Positions 20,259 through 29,249 are shown, counted from the first letter of the stretch. The stretch is DNA of 40,882 nucleotides from Alphaproteobacteria bacterium (GCA_020049895.1 JAGVLE010000029.1:1-40882); one strand, 5' to 3'. The notes: generated from the letters alone by a model not told the origin. Program-made: numbers and translations.

Positions 20259-20480
20259 CTAGCGTTCGGTACCGGCAGGTACACACCTTATACCCAATCG
20301 TCTTACAAGAGATTGGTCCGGCTGCTTTGGACGCTTGCAGCACATATTACGTGGTCCAGGAAACCATCCCGATCTACATGTTATCTCTTTTGTTTCGACA
20401 GCAAATGTTTCTACGGTTGTTCCAATCAAAAACGCTAGAAAGGCGGCGCCATATACGATATTTGTATTAAGGTTTTTCAT
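20259..20480 (-). CDS. Small Cys-rich predicted secreted protein
   Basis: The start at 20480 is chosen because AAGGAGA lies 7-8 nt upstream; an upstream in-frame start at 20504 would contain that site. The resulting 73 residues have a signal-like N-terminus (hydrophobic YGAAFLAFLIGTT, cleavage likely after TFA at 27). A mature region of about 46 residues follows, with four cysteines (35, 47, 48, 66) and many basic residues. The paired CC and spacing suggest two disulfides in an exported protein. No family was recognised. It lies next to tRNA-Arg and mobile-element ends, a common site for acquired DNA. Confidence 0.55.
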   Translation of the reverse strand: MKNLNTNIVYGAAFLAFLIGTTVETFAVETKEITCRSGWFPGPRNMCCKRPKQPDQSLVRRLGIRCVPAGTER

Positions 20481-20605
20481 TTTCAAATCTCCTTTTTTAT
20501 ACAAATAAATTATTATTGAAAATGTTTAATATATAGTTATATTTCATGAAAAATAAAAAGAAAACAAAATGTTCCAAAGTATTAAAAAACAAAAGAGCTC
20601 ATGGA

Positions 20606-20622
20606 GCCTCTGCAAAAGGTGT
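20606..20622 (+). repeat. Solitary copy of the MITE terminal repeat
   Basis: GCCTCTGCAAAAGGTGT here is identical to the reverse complement of 19984-20000. It has no partner end to its right within the next several kilobases that I could see. It lies about 50 bp upstream of the cytochrome c start and overlaps only the spurious N-terminal extension of that reading frame. Confidence 0.7.
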
Positions 20623-20660
20623 TAGCTAAGAAGAGAGGTGAATTTCCTTCGCTCCTCTAT

Positions 20661-20666
20661 TATACT
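20661..20666 (+). promoter_or_regulatory. Candidate -10 box of a leaderless cytochrome c gene
   Basis: TATACT lies so that transcription would begin 7 nt later, at the ATG (20673). No Shine-Dalgarno sequence precedes that ATG. No convincing -35 hexamer was seen at 17 bp. A hairpin-forming segment (20632-20658, 11 bp with one mismatch) sits directly upstream. Confidence 0.35.
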
Positions 20667-20672
20667 GCGCCC

Positions 20673-21218
20673 ATGGATAGTTTCGAGCTTAATAAAATTG
20701 CAGCCGCCATCTTAATTGCCCTTTTGGTCATAAAGGGGGCAGATCTTATTTCTCAACATCTTATTCCTTCTGTTTCCTTAAAGGACCCTGCCTATAAAAT
20801 TGCGGGTGTTCTCTCCCCGACTTCGCTTCCCTCAACAGAATCCAAGGGACCGCCGCCCATAGAACCGCTTCTGGCGGCTGCTAACATTGAGCAAGGAGCT
20901 GAAGTTTTCAAAAAATGCGCAAGCTGCCATACGATTGACAAGGGAGGCGCAAATCGTATCGGGCCTAATCTTTATGGCATTGTGGGAGCCCCCAAAGCCA
21001 CGCATCCTGCCTATTCTTATTCCTCAGCAATGACTCAAAAAGGAGGGGCCTGGACCTATGATGACCTCAATCTTTTACTCTATAGCCCCCGTACGTTTGT
21101 TCCGGGAACTAAGATGTCTTTTGCTGGGATTAAGGATGATAAGGAAAGGGCGGCTCTTATTGCATACCTCCGCCAGCAAACTACCGCTCCCTTGCCGCTA
21201 CCTTTGACAGCGCCTTAG
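20673..21218 (+). CDS. Membrane-anchored c-type cytochrome (CycM-like)
   Basis: This is a single-haem cytochrome c anchored in the inner membrane, probably an electron carrier between the bc1 complex and a terminal oxidase. From ATG 20673 the 181 residues begin MDSFELNKIAAAILIALLV, the conserved start of alphaproteobacterial CycM/c552 proteins: a signal anchor at 8-24. A Pro-rich linker follows, then CASCH (82-86) covalently binding haem, and Met148 in TKMSF as the distal ligand. A longer in-frame start at 20601 would add 24 residues made from a mobile-element end and is rejected. The gene is convergent with cfa, 6 nt apart. Confidence 0.93.
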   Translation: MDSFELNKIAAAILIALLVIKGADLISQHLIPSVSLKDPAYKIAGVLSPTSLPSTESKGPPPIEPLLAAANIEQGAEVFKKCASCHTIDKGGANRIGPNLYGIVGAPKATHPAYSYSSAMTQKGGAWTYDDLNLLLYSPRTFVPGTKMSFAGIKDDKERAALIAYLRQQTTAPLPLPLTAP

Positions 21219-21224
21219 GGGATT

Positions 21225-22484
21225 TTAAGAAAATCGAGTAGCCTGCTGGGCGGTCTTTCTCTTGGTATCTAAAGAAATTAAGACTCCCTTAAATTTCCTC
21301 TCTTCCTCCCGCATATAATCGCGCGTCAGAGAAGCATTCTCTTGATTTTTTACCATTTGAATTTGAAAGGCCATAAATCCTTGTTTACGAAAGGCAACTT
21401 CACACAACGTGAGATAATATTCCCACATGCGTAAAAAGCGAGGCCCCCAAGCAATGAGAACCCTCTCCCGATTGTCCAAGAAGCGCTTGCGCCAATGGCG
21501 AAGAGTCTCGGCGTAATGGTGATGAAGGATTTCAATATCTGTAGCATGAAGTTTTGAATCCTCAATCGCTTCCATTGTTTCTGAAAGAGCGGGACAATAT
21601 CCCCCTGGGAAAATATACTTATCAAGCCAAGGATTAGGCATATTTGGCCCTGTAGAACGGCCAATGGAATGAAGAACGGCCAAGCCATTTTCCTTAAGGA
21701 GAGACGAAACTTTACTAAAAAACTCGTCATACTGCCTGGGTCCTACATGCTCAAACATCCCCATAGAAACGATGCGATCATAGAGCCCCGCTTCCTGACG
21801 GTAATCTTTTAGTTGAAAGCTCACTCTATCTGCAAGACCTGCCTCTTTTGCCCGCGCTGTGGCAACTCGATGTTGTTCTTTTGAAAGGGTAAGCCCTACA
21901 ACCTGTACATTTGCTTCCCGAGCTAAACTCAAAGCAAAACCGCCCCAACCACATCCAATATCAAGAATTTTCTGGCCCGGCTTTATTTGAAGCTTCGCCG
22001 TCAAGTGTCTCTTTTTATTCTCTTGTGCCGTTTCTAAATCATCGTGAATATTTTTAAAATATCCGCATGAATACTGCATATCTTTATCAAGAAAAAGTCT
22101 GTAAAGAGCTTCTGATAAATCATAGTGATAGGAAATATTATGTTGGGATTGAGAAATCGAGGTACGAGAATGAAAAAAACGCTTTCCAAGCGTCCGGAAG
22201 AAGTTTTTGAGAGGAGAAAGAGATGTGTACTGCAAATTGCTAGCGCACATCATAAGTAAATCAAAGACGTTCCCCTTTTTTATGATAAAATCCCCATTAA
22301 CATACCCTTCTCCTAAGGCCAATTGGGGAGAGCGAAGAAGACGGCGGGCAAATGAACGAGAGCACAGTTGAATGGTGACGTCAGGGGTAGGTGTCCCCAC
22401 AAATCGATAGGATTTTCCATCCACATCAATAAGTGTAAGGCTTCCAACTTTAATGAATCTCTCTAAAAAGGATTCGATCCGCAT
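21225..22484 (-). CDS. cfa: Cyclopropane-fatty-acyl-phospholipid synthase
   Basis: Cfa methylates cis double bonds of membrane phospholipid acyl chains with S-adenosylmethionine, giving acid and stress resistance. The 419-residue protein has an N-terminal lipid-binding region, then YHYDLSEALYRLFLDKDMQYSCGYF (about 119-143), the AdoMet motif LDIGCGWGGFAL (174-185), MGMFEHVG with the conserved Glu, and PNPWLDKYIFPGGYCPALSE. Length is normal. It follows lpxK after 140 bp that include a possible weak terminator. Confidence 0.96.
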   Translation of the reverse strand: MRIESFLERFIKVGSLTLIDVDGKSYRFVGTPTPDVTIQLCSRSFARRLLRSPQLALGEGYVNGDFIIKKGNVFDLLMMCASNLQYTSLSPLKNFFRTLGKRFFHSRTSISQSQHNISYHYDLSEALYRLFLDKDMQYSCGYFKNIHDDLETAQENKKRHLTAKLQIKPGQKILDIGCGWGGFALSLAREANVQVVGLTLSKEQHRVATARAKEAGLADRVSFQLKDYRQEAGLYDRIVSMGMFEHVGPRQYDEFFSKVSSLLKENGLAVLHSIGRSTGPNMPNPWLDKYIFPGGYCPALSETMEAIEDSKLHATDIEILHHHYAETLRHWRKRFLDNRERVLIAWGPRFLRMWEYYLTLCEVAFRKQGFMAFQIQMVKNQENASLTRDYMREEERKFKGVLISLDTKRKTAQQATRFS

Positions 22485-22586
22485 ATTTCCTCCGTACAGA
22501 AAATAGAGTTTCTACGTCTATTAAAGAGCAGTCTTACTTAAGAAATTATTAAAATTTGATGTTTTTTAATGTAAAGGGAACCTTTG

Positions 22587-22615
22587 AAAAAAGGAGGGAA
22601 GAGGCACACTCCCTA
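22587..22615 (-). terminator. Possible weak terminator after lpxK
   Basis: On the minus strand, soon after the lpxK stop, AGGGA can pair with TCCCT over a 10-nt loop and is followed by CC and six T. The 5-bp stem is short, so the call is tentative. Some transcription may continue into cfa. Confidence 0.3.
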
Positions 22616-22623
22616 ACGCTTTC

Positions 22624-23571
22624 TCACACAAGTGCCTTACTCACAATAAAACCATAGAGGTGCTCTTGGTCCTTAAAGTGAATCTCTATATCCAATACCT
22701 GAACTTTATCTTGCCAGGCAGGTGGTAGGCGCACCCAATCTTTACGGGTAGTTATTAAGAGAGATTGATGGATAGCAGCAAGCTTTTGGAGGTGCTGTAA
22801 ATCGGACTCTTGATAGATATAATGATCTGGGAAACTTTCTGTCGCCACAACTTCAGCGCCACTCTCTTTGAGGGTTTCATAGAATTTTTGAGGAAAGCCA
22901 AGACCACAAAAAGCCAAGACAGGGTGTGTAAAAGTAAGGCGAGGGTGACGACGTAAAGCACCGAAAAAGGGTTTACCAAGATCTGTCTTCCCCTTCCCTA
23001 CACCAATAATAGCATCTGTTCTCCCCAATCCTGCTCTAAGTTCTTCCCGTAAAGGCCCCGCAGGGGTAACACAACCGTTCCCAAACCCTTGGAGGAGATC
23101 CACCACCACAAAGGATAGATCTTTATAGAAACCTAAGGTTTGATGGCCATCATCTAAAATAATAACATCTGCCTGATTCCTGATCGCTTCCTGTATTCCT
23201 AAGACGCGTTTTTTTGCCATCCATGTTGGCGCACATTGGGCAAGCAATAAGGGCTCATCCCCAACTTCCCGAGCGGTATGGATATGGGGCTTTACCTCAA
23301 GAGGTCCCTGGAGAGCTCCCCCATAGCCGCGCGTGACAAAATGAACATGATGTCCCTTTTTTTGCAAAAGCTTCGCAATGGCAATGGCAACGGGTGTCTT
23401 GCCAGATCCTCCACAGACTATATTGCCCACACTAATAATGGGAACAGAAAATCTCTGCGTTTTAGAGAAAATCTGTCTAAGGCTTACCCCCTTGCCATAA
23501 AGGTACCCAAAAGGCCTCAGCAGAAAAGAAAGAAAGCCGCGCGGCTCATACCAAAAGGATGGGGTTTTCAT
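22624..23571 (-). CDS. lpxK: Tetraacyldisaccharide 4'-kinase
   Basis: LpxK phosphorylates the 4' position of the lipid A disaccharide at the inner membrane. The 315-residue protein has SVGNIVCGGSGKTPVAIAIAKLL, with the P-loop GGSGKT at 54-59, and ILDDGHQ, the catalytic/metal block typical of the family. An N-terminal hydrophobic/basic region (FLSFLLRPFGYLYG) fits peripheral membrane association. Its ATG overlaps the waaA stop by 4 nt. Confidence 0.95.
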   Translation of the reverse strand: MKTPSFWYEPRGFLSFLLRPFGYLYGKGVSLRQIFSKTQRFSVPIISVGNIVCGGSGKTPVAIAIAKLLQKKGHHVHFVTRGYGGALQGPLEVKPHIHTAREVGDEPLLLAQCAPTWMAKKRVLGIQEAIRNQADVIILDDGHQTLGFYKDLSFVVVDLLQGFGNGCVTPAGPLREELRAGLGRTDAIIGVGKGKTDLGKPFFGALRRHPRLTFTHPVLAFCGLGFPQKFYETLKESGAEVVATESFPDHYIYQESDLQHLQKLAAIHQSLLITTRKDWVRLPPAWQDKVQVLDIEIHFKDQEHLYGFIVSKALV

Positions 23572-24848
23572 AGGGGGTCTTCTCTTAAGGTCTTTAAGTA
23601 AGGCGTTAAAAGAGTAAGCAATTTTTCAAGTCCTTCTTGCCGATAGGCTGTTAATCCTTGCAGTTCTTCATACTCATCTTTAGGCTTTCCCAACCAAGGG
23701 CGTATTCGTGAGGCAAGCGTTTTTCCTTCTGCCAGGCCTTCACTTCCCCCTAAGGACTCTAAAATCTCATATAGCTGAGGGTTATTAAAGACATGAGAGC
23801 CATGAAGGACGAAGGCTCCCAATTGCGCAGCCTCAATAGGATTATGTCCGCCTTTTGGGACAAAAGTAGCCCCCATCATGACAACAGGGGAAAGCGCATA
23901 AAATAGCCCCATTTCGCCTAAGGTATTTCCAATATAAAGCTCGCACTCTTTTAAAGAAGGAGAGTCTGTCCGCAAGACGGCCTTTATGCCCTCTTGGGCA
24001 GCAAGCTCGCAAAGAGCGGGGGCTCTTTCAATATGTCTAGGAACCAAAATGGTGAGCAAATCTGGATAGTCTTTTTTAAGGGTCTTGTGGGCTTCAAAGA
24101 CAAGAACTTCCTCTCCAGGATGCGTACTTGCAGCAAACCATACAGGACGCCCCCCTAACTCTTTCTTCAAAGCTGCGTATTTCTTAGCGTCCACACCCAA
24201 AGGTGACATCATCACTTTGGCATTCCCCATCACAGTGACTGTCGTCGCGCCCAGCTCTTTGAAAAACCTAGCTTGTTCTTCCGATTGCACCGCACATAGA
24301 GACAAACGCTCTAGCATTGGCCGCAGCATTCCCCTTATATACTTCCAAAAAGCAAAGCTTTTGGGAGACATGCGCCCATTCAAAAGAATCGTTGGAATAC
24401 CTCTCTCTTGAGTTGTATGAAGCAAATTCGGCCACAACTCAGACTCTATCCATATGGCCAAATCTGGCTGCCAGTGATTTAAAAAACGCCCTACCGCCAA
24501 AGGAGTATCCACCGGACAATATTGGTGAGTAATTTTTTTGATTTTATATAATCTTTTTTGTATTACTTTTGCTGAAGAAACAGTTGTTGTTGTTAACAGC
24601 CCATGAATATTAGGATATTTCTTCAAAATAGCCTGCATAATTGTTAGAGCAGCCAAGGCCTCCCCCACACTCACTGCATGGATCCACACAAGCGATTTTG
24701 CAGGACGAGCAGCTGTTGCAACTCCCTTACGTTCCTTCAAGCGTGGTTTTTCCTCACGCCCTCGTGAAGCACGCCAGGCTAAATATCCAGACACCAGGGG
24801 AGTTCCTATCCAAGAAACCCCATAATACCCACTCCTCAACAAGCTCAT
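23568..24848 (-). CDS. waaA: 3-deoxy-D-manno-octulosonic acid (Kdo) transferase
   Basis: WaaA (KdtA, glycosyltransferase family 30) adds Kdo to lipid IVA on the cytoplasmic face of the inner membrane. The 426-residue protein shows the family landmarks WIHAVSVGEALA (about 54-65), WIESELWPNLL, LLNGRMSPKSFAFWK and, near the C-terminus, GGHNPIEAAQLGAFVLHG. An N-terminal hydrophobic anchor precedes the catalytic domain. Whether it is mono- or bifunctional cannot be told from sequence alone. It overlaps neighbours by 4 nt on both sides. Confidence 0.95.
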   Translation of the reverse strand: MSLLRSGYYGVSWIGTPLVSGYLAWRASRGREEKPRLKERKGVATAARPAKSLVWIHAVSVGEALAALTIMQAILKKYPNIHGLLTTTTVSSAKVIQKRLYKIKKITHQYCPVDTPLAVGRFLNHWQPDLAIWIESELWPNLLHTTQERGIPTILLNGRMSPKSFAFWKYIRGMLRPMLERLSLCAVQSEEQARFFKELGATTVTVMGNAKVMMSPLGVDAKKYAALKKELGGRPVWFAASTHPGEEVLVFEAHKTLKKDYPDLLTILVPRHIERAPALCELAAQEGIKAVLRTDSPSLKECELYIGNTLGEMGLFYALSPVVMMGATFVPKGGHNPIEAAQLGAFVLHGSHVFNNPQLYEILESLGGSEGLAEGKTLASRIRPWLGKPKDEYEELQGLTAYRQEGLEKLLTLLTPYLKTLREDPL

Positions 24849-25522
24849 GGAGCCACCCTACCACAATAAGCATCTGCTTTTTGGGTAAGCTCCCTTAATG
24901 TGACCTCCAGCTCTTGTCGCAACTCTTCATCACTTTTAGAAGAATTCACAACATCCATCATAGGCGCATACATAAAGACCCCTTTCCCAAAGGGAAGCGG
25001 AAACAAAAAACGATCCCAGGTCTTTAAAACGATTCCACGGGTTGTCGAATACGTAGAAGGTAAAATAGGGACCTTTGCGTGTCGTGCGAGAAGGATCACA
25101 CCAGGGCTTACTGTATAACAAGGCCCACGTGGTCCATCAGGCGTAATTCCTGCTGACTCCCCTCCTTTTAATGCCCTGAGCATTGCAAAAGAGGCCTTTT
25201 TCCCTCCCTTAGTAGAGGATCCTAGAATGGATGAAAATCCAAAATTTTCGATTACTTTCCCAATGATCTTTCCATCCGGATGCGTAGAACTCAGCATATG
25301 AAAGCGATGAGATCCAAGCCATGACATAAACATCATAATCAAGCGCCCATGCCAGAAACAAACCATCATGGACTCGTTATTTTGGCACCTCGGTTCTGCA
25401 TATTCTTTTCCAATAAATTCCCACCGACTCGTCAGCCACACGAACTTAACATAAGACGTAATAATAAATGCCACGAACCGTTGAAAGAGAGGAGAATGCC
25501 GTGTTTTTTTAAAAAATTTCAT
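24845..25522 (-). CDS. DUF374 lysophospholipid acyltransferase-like protein
   Basis: The 225-residue protein belongs to the DUF374 branch of the PlsC/LpxL-type acyltransferases. It has an N-terminal hydrophobic segment (FVAFIITSYVKFVWL), the conserved MVCFWHGRLIMMFM with the catalytic-type His, GSSTKGGKKASF and the hallmark ITPDGPRGPCY. Members next to waaA are thought to acylate lipid A or a related lipid, but the substrate is not proven. It overlaps waaA by 4 nt and is 13 nt downstream of msbA. Confidence 0.87.
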   Translation of the reverse strand: MKFFKKTRHSPLFQRFVAFIITSYVKFVWLTSRWEFIGKEYAEPRCQNNESMMVCFWHGRLIMMFMSWLGSHRFHMLSSTHPDGKIIGKVIENFGFSSILGSSTKGGKKASFAMLRALKGGESAGITPDGPRGPCYTVSPGVILLARHAKVPILPSTYSTTRGIVLKTWDRFLFPLPFGKGVFMYAPMMDVVNSSKSDEELRQELEVTLRELTQKADAYCGRVAP

Positions 25523-25535
25523 TCAAGTCCTCCTC

Positions 25536-27317
25536 CTAAGAAGCAAAAGGGATAGTTTCAGCCTTAAACTGAAGATCCACAAGCTTTGCATACGTCTTAT
25601 TATTATTGAGCAATTCCTGATGTGTCCCTTTTTCTGAAACCTCTCCCTCTTCAATAACATAAATCATATCGGCATCAATCACTGTGGAAAGACGATGGGC
25701 TATCACGACAGTTGTCCTTCCCTCCATCAGGCGATTTAAGGCCGCTTGAACCTGCCGTTCAGAAACTGTATCCAGGGAAGACGTTGCCTCATCTAACAAA
25801 AGAAGGGGTGCGTTTTTAAGCATAGCGCGCGCGATGGATAAACGCTGACGCTGCCCCCCAGACAAACGGACGCCTTGCTCACCTACTTGCGTCTCATATC
25901 CTTGAGGGAGTGATTTAATAAATGTATGAGCAGCAGCCGCCTTTGCTGCATTAATAATTTCCTCATCCGTTGCCCCTAAACGGCCATAAGCAATATTGGC
26001 TCGGACCGTATCATCAAACAAAATGACTTCTTGGCTTACCAAAGCAATTTGAGAGCGAAGGGAGTCTAATGTCACCTGCCGAATATCTTTGCCATCGATA
26101 GAAATACTTCCTTCTATCACATCGTAAAAGCGCGGAATAAGATTAAGGAGAGTTGACTTGCCCGACCCACTAGGCCCTACCAAGGCAATGCGTTTCCCTG
26201 CTGGAATTTCAATAGAAACTGATTTAAGGGCTTTTTTCCCATTGGGATAAGCGAAAAAAACTTTCTCAATACTTACTTTCCCTTTTTTCACTTCCAAAGC
26301 TTGAGCTTGAGGACGATCCGTTATTTTAGATTTAAGATCAAGAGCTGCAAAAATCCGCAGAGCTGCCGCCAGACCTTCTTGTAAACTTGCATTCAGGCCT
26401 GCCAACCGCTTCATAGGCTCATATGCTAGCAAGAGCGCCGTAATAAAAGAAATAAAGGTTCCTGTGGTCCGATTTCCCGCAATTACTTGGGATCCTCCAT
26501 AAAGAATAACAATGACGATCGCAATTCCCCCCAAGGTTTCCATAACGGGATGAGAGGCAGCGCGAACACGCCCCCCCTTAACATTCAATCTGCATAGAAC
26601 ATCAATGAGGTGATATGAGCGCTTCTTTTCATATGCTTCCATTGCATAAGACTTAACCACTCGCATTCCTTGAAAAACCTGGTGAAGCAGAATTGTAAAA
26701 GTTCCCGTTTCTTCTTGAGTATTCAAGGAAACCTTTCGCATCTTTTTTCCAATCTTTACAATCGGAAGAATGGCCACTGGAAAGATAAAAAATGCAAGGC
26801 TTGCCAACAACCAATCTTGGTAAAACATAAGCCCTACCAAGAAAATAAGAGACAGAATATCTTTTCCCATTCCTGTCAAAGCCGTTGTTACTGCGGCTCG
26901 CATCATATTCACATCATTTGTAAACCGGGAAACAAGCTCACCGCTTGAATGGGCATGAAAATAGGCCAAATCTGCATTAATAAAATGATCAAAGAGGCGT
27001 TTTTGGATGTCGGCAATAATTTTCTGCCCTACATAAACCATGCTGACAGACTCTCCAAAGCTTGAAATCCCTTTAACAACAAAGACCCCCAGCACGAAAA
27101 AGGCTACATAAAAAAGCATATCTTCATTGCGCGCCACAAAAACATCATCAAAAAGGGGCTGTAGCATCTTCGCAAGCATCGCTGTAGTTGCCGCAGCCAC
27201 GGCCATGCAAACAAGTCCTCCCGTCACATGCCACCGATAAGAGCGGATATGCTCGTTCCACAACCGACCCACAAGAGAAACTGTTGTTTTATCAGAAAAA
27301 AGAGAAAGAACTGTCAT
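25536..27317 (-). CDS. msbA: Lipid A exporter-type ABC transporter (MsbA-like)
   Basis: MsbA-type half-transporters flip lipid A-core across the inner membrane. The 593-residue protein has an N-terminal six-helix exporter domain (about 28-320) and a C-terminal ATPase with Walker A GPSGSGKSTLL (381-391), signature LSGGQRQRLSIARA, Walker B LLLLDEATSSLD and the H-loop AHRLSTV. Context with waaA, lpxK and DUF374 supports a lipid A role. A general lipid or drug exporter is the alternative. Confidence 0.92.
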   Translation of the reverse strand: MTVLSLFSDKTTVSLVGRLWNEHIRSYRWHVTGGLVCMAVAAATTAMLAKMLQPLFDDVFVARNEDMLFYVAFFVLGVFVVKGISSFGESVSMVYVGQKIIADIQKRLFDHFINADLAYFHAHSSGELVSRFTNDVNMMRAAVTTALTGMGKDILSLIFLVGLMFYQDWLLASLAFFIFPVAILPIVKIGKKMRKVSLNTQEETGTFTILLHQVFQGMRVVKSYAMEAYEKKRSYHLIDVLCRLNVKGGRVRAASHPVMETLGGIAIVIVILYGGSQVIAGNRTTGTFISFITALLLAYEPMKRLAGLNASLQEGLAAALRIFAALDLKSKITDRPQAQALEVKKGKVSIEKVFFAYPNGKKALKSVSIEIPAGKRIALVGPSGSGKSTLLNLIPRFYDVIEGSISIDGKDIRQVTLDSLRSQIALVSQEVILFDDTVRANIAYGRLGATDEEIINAAKAAAAHTFIKSLPQGYETQVGEQGVRLSGGQRQRLSIARAMLKNAPLLLLDEATSSLDTVSERQVQAALNRLMEGRTTVVIAHRLSTVIDADMIYVIEEGEVSEKGTHQELLNNNKTYAKLVDLQFKAETIPFAS

Positions 27318-27327
27318 TCTTTAGTAT

Positions 27328-28221
27328 CTAGTTGATAAGCCGAGAAAACACAAGCCCAAGGAACAAAAGAAGGCCAACAAGACTATTGGCATTAAAGCGG
27401 GCAAGACAGTTTGTAGCGTCTTGTTTTTTAAGAGAAACAATCTGCCAAGCAAAATGGAGGGCCACGAGCCCCCAAGCCATCCAATACACAATTCCAAAAT
27501 GCAAGAGTTCCGCAGCCACTCCCCAGAGCAATAAGGCTCCCCCATAAACAGCGATTAAAAAGGGCGTAAGAAAAGGAAACACGACAATCGCTGATGATTT
27601 CACGCCTATCCGAAGATCATCTTCCCGATCTTGAAGGGCGTAAATAGTGTCATATCCTAGCGTCCACAAAATCGCCCCCCCATAAAAAAGAATCAGAGGA
27701 AGGGTAAGAAAAGGGGTGAAAGTCAGCTCTCCCATTATCAACCCCATATTATAAGTAATCCCCAGAAATATCTGAGGCCAATAGGTAAGGCGTTTCATCC
27801 AGGGATAGGCCCCTATAAGACATAAGGTAATGAACCCTGTGAAAATTACCTGAGAAGGCAGAGCAAAGAGCACCCCACCGGCTCCCCCCAAAAGAAGAAC
27901 AAGAAATATCCACGCGCCTCTTAAGGATACTTCTCCTATCCCCAAAGGCCGTAGGGCTGTGCGCCTCACCTGAACATCAAAGTCTTTATCAATAATATCG
28001 TTATAAATACATCCCGCACTTCGCGCAAAAACAGCTCCTAAGGCAAACAGGGCAAACATACGAAGAGAGGGAAGCGTAGGGCTCGTTAATACCAATCCCC
28101 ACCACGCCGGGAACACTAAGATCCATATAGCGTACGGTCGATGAAGACGCGCAAGCTTAAGGTAGGCCAGGGTTTTATGAATATCTTTTACAAATAACGT
28201 CTGTCGCACGTGTTTTTCCAT
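27328..28221 (-). CDS. ubiA: 4-hydroxybenzoate polyprenyltransferase
   Basis: UbiA attaches the polyprenyl tail to 4-hydroxybenzoate, the first membrane step of ubiquinone synthesis. The 297-residue protein is polytopic (about 8-9 hydrophobic segments) and has both Asp-rich prenyl-diphosphate motifs: NDIIDKDFDVQVRRTALRPL in the first half and YALQDREDDLRIGVKSSA in the second. Its stop is 10 nt before the msbA ATG, so it heads the ubiA-msbA-DUF374-waaA-lpxK run. It diverges from ctaB. Confidence 0.96.
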   Translation of the reverse strand: MEKHVRQTLFVKDIHKTLAYLKLARLHRPYAIWILVFPAWWGLVLTSPTLPSLRMFALFALGAVFARSAGCIYNDIIDKDFDVQVRRTALRPLGIGEVSLRGAWIFLVLLLGGAGGVLFALPSQVIFTGFITLCLIGAYPWMKRLTYWPQIFLGITYNMGLIMGELTFTPFLTLPLILFYGGAILWTLGYDTIYALQDREDDLRIGVKSSAIVVFPFLTPFLIAVYGGALLLWGVAAELLHFGIVYWMAWGLVALHFAWQIVSLKKQDATNCLARFNANSLVGLLLFLGLVFSRLIN

Positions 28222-28390
28222 GTTGGATTCTTTTGATAGAAAACATTAACTCGCAAGAAAGGTCAATTGCTTTGATTTTATGTCCTTACCACCCGGCATA
28301 CTTCTGCATAAGTGCAAAGAAAATTGCATTCCAGCCAACAACCAGGTAAACCATAGGGGTCTCCCTATAAAAAGAGCTGAGAAGGACTGG

Positions 28391-29236
28391 ATGCCCCTTT
28401 TACCCTACTACCGCCTTCTTAAACCACGCGTCATGGTTCTTGTGGTTTTTACGGGAATTGTGGGACTATTGTTAGCGCCAGGGCACATTTCCTTGGCAAA
28501 AGCCCTCATCGCTATTCTTTGCATCGCTACTGGCAGTGGAGCTGCAGGGGCATTGAATATGTGGTATGAGCGAGATATTGACGCCCTGATGGAGCGCACA
28601 AAAACACGGCCTCTTCCTCAAGGTGTCATTACACCTTTGGCAGCCCTTGTCTTTAGCTTGACCCTCGCGATCTCCTCAGTCCTTATCATGTATATTTTCG
28701 TCAATTCTTTAGCGGCTTTTTACTTAGCTTTCGCAATTCTTTTTTATGTCATTATCTACACGATCTGGCTTAAGCGTATAACGCCTCAAAATATTGTTAT
28801 TGGAGGGATTGCGGGAGCCCTTCCTCCAGTCATTGGCTGGGCAGCAGTGACAAATGATACAACATGGCTACCTTTAGCTTTATTCGGGATTATTTTTCTG
28901 TGGACCCCCCCTCACTTTTGGGCGCTCTCCCTCTACCACCATGATGACTATGCAAAGGCCAATATCCCCATGCTGCCTCTTGTCGCAGGTATTGAAGAAA
29001 CTAAAAATCAAATCCTCTATTATATTTTTATTCTTGTGGGCCTTACGCTTTCTCTTAACTTTTGGGAGACTATGGGAATTGTCTATACAACAGCATCTTG
29101 TATACTTGGATTAGCCTTTTTAATTCTCGGCGTTCGCCTTAAGGTCTCTTCTTCCCCCAAAGATGGGCTTCACCTTTTCTTCTTTTCCATTATATATTTG
29201 TTCGTGCTATTTTTAGCGATGATTATCAACCTCTAA
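28391..29236 (+). CDS. ctaB: Protoheme IX farnesyltransferase (haem O synthase)
   Basis: CtaB/CyoE farnesylates haem B to haem O for terminal oxidases. The start chosen gives [15 protein letters not shown], with GAAGGA a few bases upstream; this is the conserved N-terminus. An in-frame ATG at 28280 would add 37 polar residues atypical of the family. The 281-residue polytopic protein has the Asp-rich motif [23 protein letters not shown] (about 72-94) and later [27 protein letters not shown]. Tal follows after 13 nt. No oxidase subunit genes are adjacent. Confidence 0.95.
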   Translation: MPLLPYYRLLKPRVMVLVVFTGIVGLLLAPGHISLAKALIAILCIATGSGAAGALNMWYERDIDALMERTKTRPLPQGVITPLAALVFSLTLAISSVLIMYIFVNSLAAFYLAFAILFYVIIYTIWLKRITPQNIVIGGIAGALPPVIGWAAVTNDTTWLPLALFGIIFLWTPPHFWALSLYHHDDYAKANIPMLPLVAGIEETKNQILYYIFILVGLTLSLNFWETMGIVYTTASCILGLAFLILGVRLKVSSSPKDGLHLFFFSIIYLFVLFLAMIINL

Positions 29237-29249
29237 AGGAAGAGCTCCC

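Noticed and set aside
20090-20470. Plus-strand open reading frame starting MPERNRTSDNRIRN
   Set aside because: Its first 25 residues are the antisense translation of tRNA-Arg, a well-known artefact, and the rest runs antisense through the Cys-rich mini-gene.
20601-20672. 24-residue N-terminal extension of the cytochrome c
   Set aside because: It is translated from a mobile-element end, lies before the conserved MDSFELNKI start and has no ribosome binding site.
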